DNA of 10,927 nucleotides from Gemmatimonadota bacterium (lineage in GTDB: Bacteria; Gemmatimonadota; Gemmatimonadetes; Longimicrobiales; Longimicrobiaceae). Position numbers and translations under genes: made by a program. The notes beneath the pieces were generated by a model that worked only from the letters and a program-made list of their open reading frames with translations, had not been told where the DNA came from and did no database searches. The stretch is from NCBI GenBank assembly GCA_019348475.1, contig JAHWJJ010000101.1, positions 1 through 10,927 of the forward strand, read 5' to 3'. Position 1 is the stretch's first letter, and every line of letters starts with the position of its first letter. Of this stretch, positions 7,667 through 10,927 are shown one piece after another.

Positions 7667-7972
7667 TCAACCGGCGCCGGAGTTGCCGGGACCAGGGTTG
7701 TTCTGCCGGACTTCCTCCGCGGGGGCCAGCGTGGTCAGGAACTGCGATAGCTCGTGGTGCATCCGGCTGGTCGAGCCGCGCACCAGTGTGCGCCCGTCCT
7801 GCGTCCCCGTACCGATGGTCAGGTCGCCGGCCTCGGTGCTGAGCTTGATGTGATGGTCGCTGGCGTCTTCGGTAAAGGCGCCGTATGGCGTAAGCCGCAG
7901 CGTGAACCACTCGCGGGCGCGCTGGATCACTTCCGGCGCGGGAACATCGGTAAGCACTTCCTGGATGAGCAT
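7667..7972 (-). CDS. Small uncharacterised cytosolic protein, 101 aa
   Basis: I do not recognise this family. The start at 7972 has GGAG 6 bases upstream; an in-frame ATG at 7984 adds only META and lacks a site. There is no signal peptide or membrane segment. Predicted order: an amphipathic helix (about 13-27, PEVIQRAREWFTLRL), two or three strands (HHIKLSTEA 40-48; LTIGTGTQDGRTLVRGSTS 51-69), then a helix (RMHHELSQFLTTLA 70-83) and a short EEVRQN plus Gly/Pro tail (NPGPGNSGAG). The clean alternation of structure and the low repeat content argue it is a real folded domain. The frame extends upstream into the octamer array, producing spurious HFRTFALS-type sequence; that extension is rejected. 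A GC hairpin follows, and the moa operon begins 155 bases beyond the stop, so co-transcription is uncertain. Confidence 0.7.
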   Translation of the reverse strand: MLIQEVLTDVPAPEVIQRAREWFTLRLTPYGAFTEDASDHHIKLSTEAGDLTIGTGTQDGRTLVRGSTSRMHHELSQFLTTLAPAEEVRQNNPGPGNSGAG

Positions 7973-8033
7973 CGCGGTCTCCATGTGCGCGGTTGCGCCA
8001 GGGGTGGGCAGGATGGATGCCAGTGCGGGAGGA

Positions 8034-8113
8034 GTGCGAAAGTGCGAAAGTGCGAAAGTGCGAAAGTGCGAAAGTGCGTGAGTGCGTGAGTGCGTGAGTG
8101 CGTGAGTGGGTCG
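8034..8113. repeat. Octamer tandem array, 10 units in two blocks
   Basis: Ten units of 8 bases with no phase break: five exact GTGCGAAA (8034-8073), four exact GTGCGTGA (8074-8105) and one degenerate GTGGGTCG (8106-8113). The block structure, with a single switch from AAA to TGA, suggests expansion by slippage from two founder units. It lies about 60 bases upstream of the 101-residue protein gene. Confidence 0.93.
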
Positions 8114-8550
8114 TGCTGATCCGAGGTTCATCTCTGGGAGTCGGATCACCACCGCAATCGGCCTCCGGAGTGCGGGCGCGGCGGACGCGCGCGGGTGAAG
8201 CCCCGTCGCAAGCGAGCCGCGACGGGGATCCCCGGGCTCTCACTTCCGAAGGAGGCGCCGCACTGGTACGACTTCGATCCGCGCTGACGCGCCACCCCTG
8301 AACTGGCGGGCTTGCCCGCCCGCCCGTACGTCCCGGGGGCGCTCCCCCGCACCCGCTGCGCGAGCGCCGGCGCTCCGGGTGGTCGGTGTGGCCGGCGGGC
8401 CGCCGGTGGGCACCGCCGCCCCGACCGGAGACGCGGCCGGGGCATAGCAATCGCCCACGCCGCTGCATCAGCGGGTGGGCGACTGACCCGGCGTCGCCGC
8501 GGGAAATGCGGGGTCCACCGAGACTCCTACTTCGGGGCTGAAATTCCCTT
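8114..8550. other. Gene-free, hairpin-dense block between two opposed octamer arrays
   Basis: I find no credible gene in these 437 bases; the ORFs are Arg/Pro/Ala-rich with no start signals or motifs. Instead there is a chain of perfect stem-loops: CCCCGTCGC (8201-8209) with GCGACGGGG (8219-8227); the palindrome GGGGATCCCC (8224-8233); GGCGGG/CCCGCC (8305-8320); CGGGGG/CCCCCG (8334-8349); the palindrome GAGCGCCGGCGCTC (8362-8375); and a long stem at 8451-8482. The block is bounded by GTGCGAAA-type arrays in opposite orientation (8034-8113 and 8551-8590). It could be a dispersed intergenic repeat, a structured RNA, or long untranslated spacer after typA. Confidence 0.5.
8451..8482 (-). terminator. 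Long stem-loop downstream of typA
   Basis: TCGCCCAC (8451-8458) pairs with GTGGGCGA (8475-8482), and CCGCTG (8460-8465) with CAGCGG (8469-8474); G8459 is the only bulge and the loop is 3 bases. This is a 14-bp stem. On the minus strand it is followed by TTGCTATG, only weakly U-rich, and it lies about 110 bases past the typA stop. It may end the typA transcript or belong to the structured block around it. Confidence 0.4.
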
Positions 8551-8590
8551 CGCACTTTCGCACTTCCGCACTTTCGCACTTCCGCACTCC
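8551..8590. repeat. Octamer tandem array, 5 units, abutting the typA stop
   Basis: Plus-strand units alternate CGCACTTT, CGCACTTC, CGCACTTT, CGCACTTC and then CGCACTCC. On the minus strand these read as GTGCGAAA/GTGCGGAA-type units, the inverse orientation of the arrays at 7513 and 8034. The array touches the typA stop codon (8593-8591) with no gap. Confidence 0.9.
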
Positions 8591-10420
8591 CTACGCCGAC
8601 GCCGCCCGCGACGCCTTCTTCCGGTCGTTCGCGCTCAGCAGGCGCTTGCGCAGGCGGATGGTCTGGGGGGTCACCTCGATCAGCTCGTCGTCGGCGATGT
8701 ACCCCATCGCGTCCTCCAGCGACATCACCCGCGGCGGCTCCAGCAGGATGTTGTCGTCGCTGCCGCTGGCGCGCATGTTCGTCAGCTTCTTCCCCTTGGT
8801 GACGTTGACCTCCATGTCGCCGGGCCGGCTGTTCTCGCCCACGATCATCCCCTCGTACACGGGCACGCCGGGCTCGATGAAGAAGGTGCTGCGCTCCTGC
8901 AGGTTTCCGAGCGAGAACGCCACGCTCTCCCCCCCCATCATGCTCACCAGCACCCCGCGGTTGCGCGTGCTCATCGGCCCCACGTAGGGGCCGTACTCCA
9001 GGAAGCGGTGGTGCAGCACGCCTTCGCCCCGCGTGGCCGTCAGGAACTCGGAGCGGTAGCCGAACAGCCCGCGCGCCGGCATGCGGTACACCAGGCGCAC
9101 CAGCCCGCCGCCCGGGTTCTTCATCTCCCGCATCTCGCCGCGGCGCTGCCCCAGTTCCTGGATCACCGGCCCCATCAGCGTCTCGGGGACATCGATGGTC
9201 ACCTCTTCGTACGGCTCCTGCAGCTGGCCGTCGGGGCCCTTCTTCAGGATCACCCGCGGACGCGACACCGCGAACTCGTACCCCTCGCGGCGCATGGTCT
9301 CCATCAGGATCCCCAGGTGCAGCTCGCCGCGTCCACTCACGGTCAGCGTGTCGGGCGAATCCGTCTCTTCCACCCGCAGGGCCACGTTGCTCTCCAGCTC
9401 CTTGAACAGGCGGTCGCGCACCTGTCGGCTGGTGACGTACTTGCCCTCGCGCCCCGCGAACGGCGAGTTGTTGAGCATGATGTCGACGGAGACCGTCGGC
9501 TCCTCCACCGCGATGCCCGCCAGCGGCTCGGGGACGGCCGGGTCGCAGACGGTGCTGCCGATGTCCACGTTGGCCAGGCCGCTGAGCGCCACGATGTCGC
9601 CCGCCGACGCCTGGTCGATCTCCAGCCGCTCCAGCCCGTTGAAGGTGAACAGCTTCGCCACGCGGTTGCGCGCGCCGGCGGGAACGTCGCCCGCGTGGCC
9701 GTGCTCCAGCAGCACCACCTGGTCGCCCACCTTCACCACGCCGCGCTCGATGCGGCCGATGGCCAGGCGCCCCAGGTACGGCGAGTAGTCGATGGTCGAC
9801 ACCAGCATCTGGAACGGCCCCGCCGCGTCGCCGGTGGGGGCGGGGATGGTCTCCAGGATGGCATCGAACAGCGGCGTCAGGTCCTTCCGCTCGTCCTCGG
9901 GAGAGCGCATGGCGACGCCCTCGCGGCCCACGGCGTACAGGAAGGGGCAGTCCAGCTGGTGGTCGTCGGCCTCCAGCTCCATGAACAGCTCCAGCACCTC
10001 GTCGTGCACCCGGTGCGGGTCGGCGTCGCCGCGGTCGATCTTGTTGATGACCACGATCGGCTGCAGCCCCAGCTCCATCGCCTTGCGGGTGACGAAGCGG
10101 GTCTGCGGCATGGGGCCCTCGGCCGCGTCCACCAGCAGGATCACGCCGTCCACCATGCGAAGGATGCGCTCCACCTCGCCGCCGAAGTCGCTGTGCCCCG
10201 GCGTGTCGACGATGTTGATCTTGGTGCTCCCCCAGCGGACCGAAAGGTTCTTGGCCAGGATGGTGATCCCGCGCTCGCGCTCCAGCGGGTTGCTGTCCAT
10301 CACCCGCTCCGCCACCTGCTGGTTGTCACGGAAGGTGCCGGCCTGGCGGAGCATGTGGTCCACCAGGGTGGTCTTTCCGTGGTCCACGTGGGCGATGATG
10401 GCGATGTTGCGAATGGACAT
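8591..10420 (-). CDS. typA: Ribosome-associated translational GTPase TypA/BipA
   Basis: A 609-residue EF-G-like GTPase that binds the 70S ribosome and supports 50S assembly and growth under cold or stress. The G domain has AHVDHGKTT (10-18, P-loop), ERERGITI (47-54, switch I), DTPGH (72-76) and NKID (126-129). Domains II, III and V follow, e.g. [19 protein letters not shown] and [21 protein letters not shown], which is diagnostic of TypA over LepA or EF-G; domain IV of EF-G is absent. The specific C-terminal domain is complete to [13 protein letters not shown]. Length matches the family (about 610). The ATG at 10420 gives the standard [18 protein letters not shown] start, with only a weak AGAG before it. 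No promoter is obvious; an intrinsic terminator on the same strand lies 60 bases upstream. Confidence 0.97.
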   Translation of the reverse strand: MSIRNIAIIAHVDHGKTTLVDHMLRQAGTFRDNQQVAERVMDSNPLERERGITILAKNLSVRWGSTKINIVDTPGHSDFGGEVERILRMVDGVILLVDAAEGPMPQTRFVTRKAMELGLQPIVVINKIDRGDADPHRVHDEVLELFMELEADDHQLDCPFLYAVGREGVAMRSPEDERKDLTPLFDAILETIPAPTGDAAGPFQMLVSTIDYSPYLGRLAIGRIERGVVKVGDQVVLLEHGHAGDVPAGARNRVAKLFTFNGLERLEIDQASAGDIVALSGLANVDIGSTVCDPAVPEPLAGIAVEEPTVSVDIMLNNSPFAGREGKYVTSRQVRDRLFKELESNVALRVEETDSPDTLTVSGRGELHLGILMETMRREGYEFAVSRPRVILKKGPDGQLQEPYEEVTIDVPETLMGPVIQELGQRRGEMREMKNPGGGLVRLVYRMPARGLFGYRSEFLTATRGEGVLHHRFLEYGPYVGPMSTRNRGVLVSMMGGESVAFSLGNLQERSTFFIEPGVPVYEGMIVGENSRPGDMEVNVTKGKKLTNMRASGSDDNILLEPPRVMSLEDAMGYIADDELIEVTPQTIRLRKRLLSANDRKKASRAASA

Positions 10421-10472
10421 CTGGCTCTATTCTCGCGAGGCCCGCGCCCCGGTCCGGTGCTGGTGTGCGGCG

Positions 10473-10508
10473 AAACGAAAAGACGGGCGCCTCGGGGGGA
10501 GGTGCCCG
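10473..10508 (-). terminator. Intrinsic terminator on the minus strand between the 33-codon ORF and typA
   Basis: On the minus strand CGGGCACCTC (10508-10499) pairs with GAGGCGCCCG (10493-10484) as a 10-bp stem with one G-U pair and a 5-base loop, and is followed directly by TCTTTTCGTTT (10483-10473). The U-tract is clearly on the minus side, so it ends a leftward transcript. It begins 23 bases after the TAA of the small basic ORF and 60 bases before typA. It could alternatively be an attenuator in a typA leader. Confidence 0.72.
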
Positions 10509-10530
10509 CTCTTGCGGTAAGCCCTGTAAT

Positions 10531-10632
10531 TTAACGCCACGCACGTGCATGGTCCAGCCCTTGCTGGCGTATTCCGCGCTTGCTCTTGGCACGCGCCCTG
10601 CGCGCGCGTAGCTTGTCCGGGCGGCAGTACAT
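10531..10632 (-). CDS. Small very basic ORF, 33 aa, unrecognised
   Basis: Three independent signals support this short ORF: GAGGT at 10643-10639, 6 bases before the ATG; a TAA stop; and an intrinsic terminator 23 bases later. The product starts [19 protein letters not shown] and has 9 Arg and 3 Lys in 33 residues, with no hydrophobic segment; it ends in HARAWR. Such composition suits RNA or ribosome binding, as in tiny ribosomal proteins, but I recognise no family and GC-rich DNA favours Arg by chance. It lies opposite the cold-shock gene promoter, and its leader would be antisense to the start of that gene. No good minus-strand promoter was found inside the cold-shock gene. The longer in-frame start at 10785 is only a shadow of the cold-shock gene. 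Confidence 0.45.
   Translation of the reverse strand: MYCRPDKLRARRARAKSKRGIRQQGLDHARAWR
10586..10614 (+). promoter_or_regulatory. Sigma70-type promoter of the cold-shock gene
   Basis: TTGGCA (10586-10591), a 17-base spacer and TAGCTT (10609-10614) make a good -35/-10 pair. Transcription would start near 10621, giving a leader of about 40 bases, too short for the long cold-responsive leader of E. coli cspA. It sits inside the opposite-strand 33-codon ORF. Confidence 0.6.
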
Positions 10633-10660
10633 CTCAACACCTCTTGCGTACGGGCGAGAC

Positions 10661-10927
10661 ATGGCCAGAGAGACGGGAACGGTGAAGTGGTTCAATCCGG
10701 AAAAGGGCTTCGGCTTCATCGCCCGTGAAAACGGCGAAGGCGACGTCTTTGTCCACCACAGCGCCATCCAGGGCAGCGGCTTCAAGACGCTGGTAGACGG
10801 CGAGCGCGTGGAGTTCGACGTGGTGCAGGGGCAGAAGGGCCCGGCGGCGGAGAGCGTCGTGCGCCTGGACGCGCCGGCCGGCGGCGGTGACGCGGGCGGT
10901 GGCCGCGGCGGCTACGCCGGCGGCGGC
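10661..10927 (+). CDS. Cold-shock domain protein with Gly-rich tail (3' end cut by window)
   Basis: Single-stranded nucleic-acid-binding protein of the CspA family, likely an RNA chaperone. The cold-shock domain spans about residues 5-70: [15 protein letters not shown] (6-20) contains RNP1 (KGFGFI), and DVFVHHSAI (28-36) contains RNP2. Aromatics Trp10, Phe17, Phe19, Phe30 and His32 form the usual binding face. Classical CspA ends near residue 70; here the frame stays open to the window edge (89 codons) with a Gly/Arg/Tyr-rich extension ([16 protein letters not shown]), as in plant and some bacterial cold-shock proteins where it adds RNA affinity. The ATG at 10661 gives the standard N-terminus; the Shine-Dalgarno is weak (GGGCGAG). 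Confidence 0.93.
   Translation, partial: MARETGTVKWFNPEKGFGFIARENGEGDVFVHHSAIQGSGFKTLVDGERVEFDVVQGQKGPAAESVVRLDAPAGGGDAGGGRGGYAGGG

Noticed and set aside
7661..7668. TTGACG on the minus strand at the end of the 101-aa gene as a moa promoter
   Set aside because: No -10-like hexamer lies 16-18 bases downstream, and the box overlaps the stop codon of the preceding gene.
8034..8113. Tandem array considered as a CRISPR
   Set aside because: Units are 8 bases, directly contiguous with no spacers, and there are no cas genes.
7266..8579. 437-codon minus-strand frame giving a long N-terminal extension of moaD
   Set aside because: It is open only because the octamer arrays lack stops in that frame; it would cross the 101-residue gene and produce HFRTFALS-type repeats. 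MoaD of 81 residues has the normal family length.
8312..10534. 740-codon open frame on the plus strand opposite typA
   Set aside because: It is a codon-position shadow of typA: rich in His/Arg/Val/Leu as expected from the complement of GC-rich codons, with no domain, start signal or motif, whereas the minus frame is an unmistakable TypA.

Overview
This is a high-GC bacterial window. Codon third positions are strongly G/C, and long spurious antisense ORFs run opposite most genes. The gene content, tiny lipoproteins and octamer-rich intergenic spacers recall Longimicrobium and related Gemmatimonadota, but that placement comes from memory and general features, not from a marker gene. The window is mostly chromosomal housekeeping with small uncharacterised secreted proteins between. 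I see no phage, plasmid, transposase, CRISPR, rRNA or tRNA.

Layout, left to right. (1) A 3'-truncated malate dehydrogenase (mdh, minus) with a near-consensus promoter. (2) A 38-residue predicted lipoprotein (minus), a hairpin after it, and a divergent 324-residue lipoprotein of unknown function (plus). (3) trmL (minus), a tRNA wobble-nucleotide methyltransferase whose stop codon lies inside a 9-unit octamer tandem array. (4) A palindromic intergenic repeat, then a large class C beta-lactamase-like serine hydrolase lipoprotein (minus). (5) A 115-residue secreted protein (plus) ending at a strong bidirectional terminator shared with the convergent moa operon. (6) moaD-moaE-moaA (minus), a tightly packed molybdopterin operon. 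(7) A small uncharacterised protein (minus) between octamer arrays, then a 437-bp gene-free block full of stem-loops. (8) typA/bipA (minus), a ribosome-associated GTPase. (9) A previously unlisted 33-codon, very basic ORF (minus) with its own Shine-Dalgarno and an intrinsic terminator, overlapping the promoter of (10) a cold-shock protein gene with a Gly-rich tail (plus, cut by the window end).

Functionally, MoaA starts cyclic pyranopterin synthesis from GTP, and MoaD with MoaE forms molybdopterin synthase; moaC and moeA/mogA are not in the window. TypA, CspA and TrmL all bear on translation or RNA under stress, but nothing here shows co-regulation.

The most unusual content is non-coding: four perfectly phased 8-bp tandem arrays beside gene ends or starts, the hairpin-dense block held between two oppositely oriented arrays, the palindromic element near 3.28 kb, and the small basic ORF with its terminator between typA and the cold-shock gene. 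I did not find a clear novel multi-gene system.
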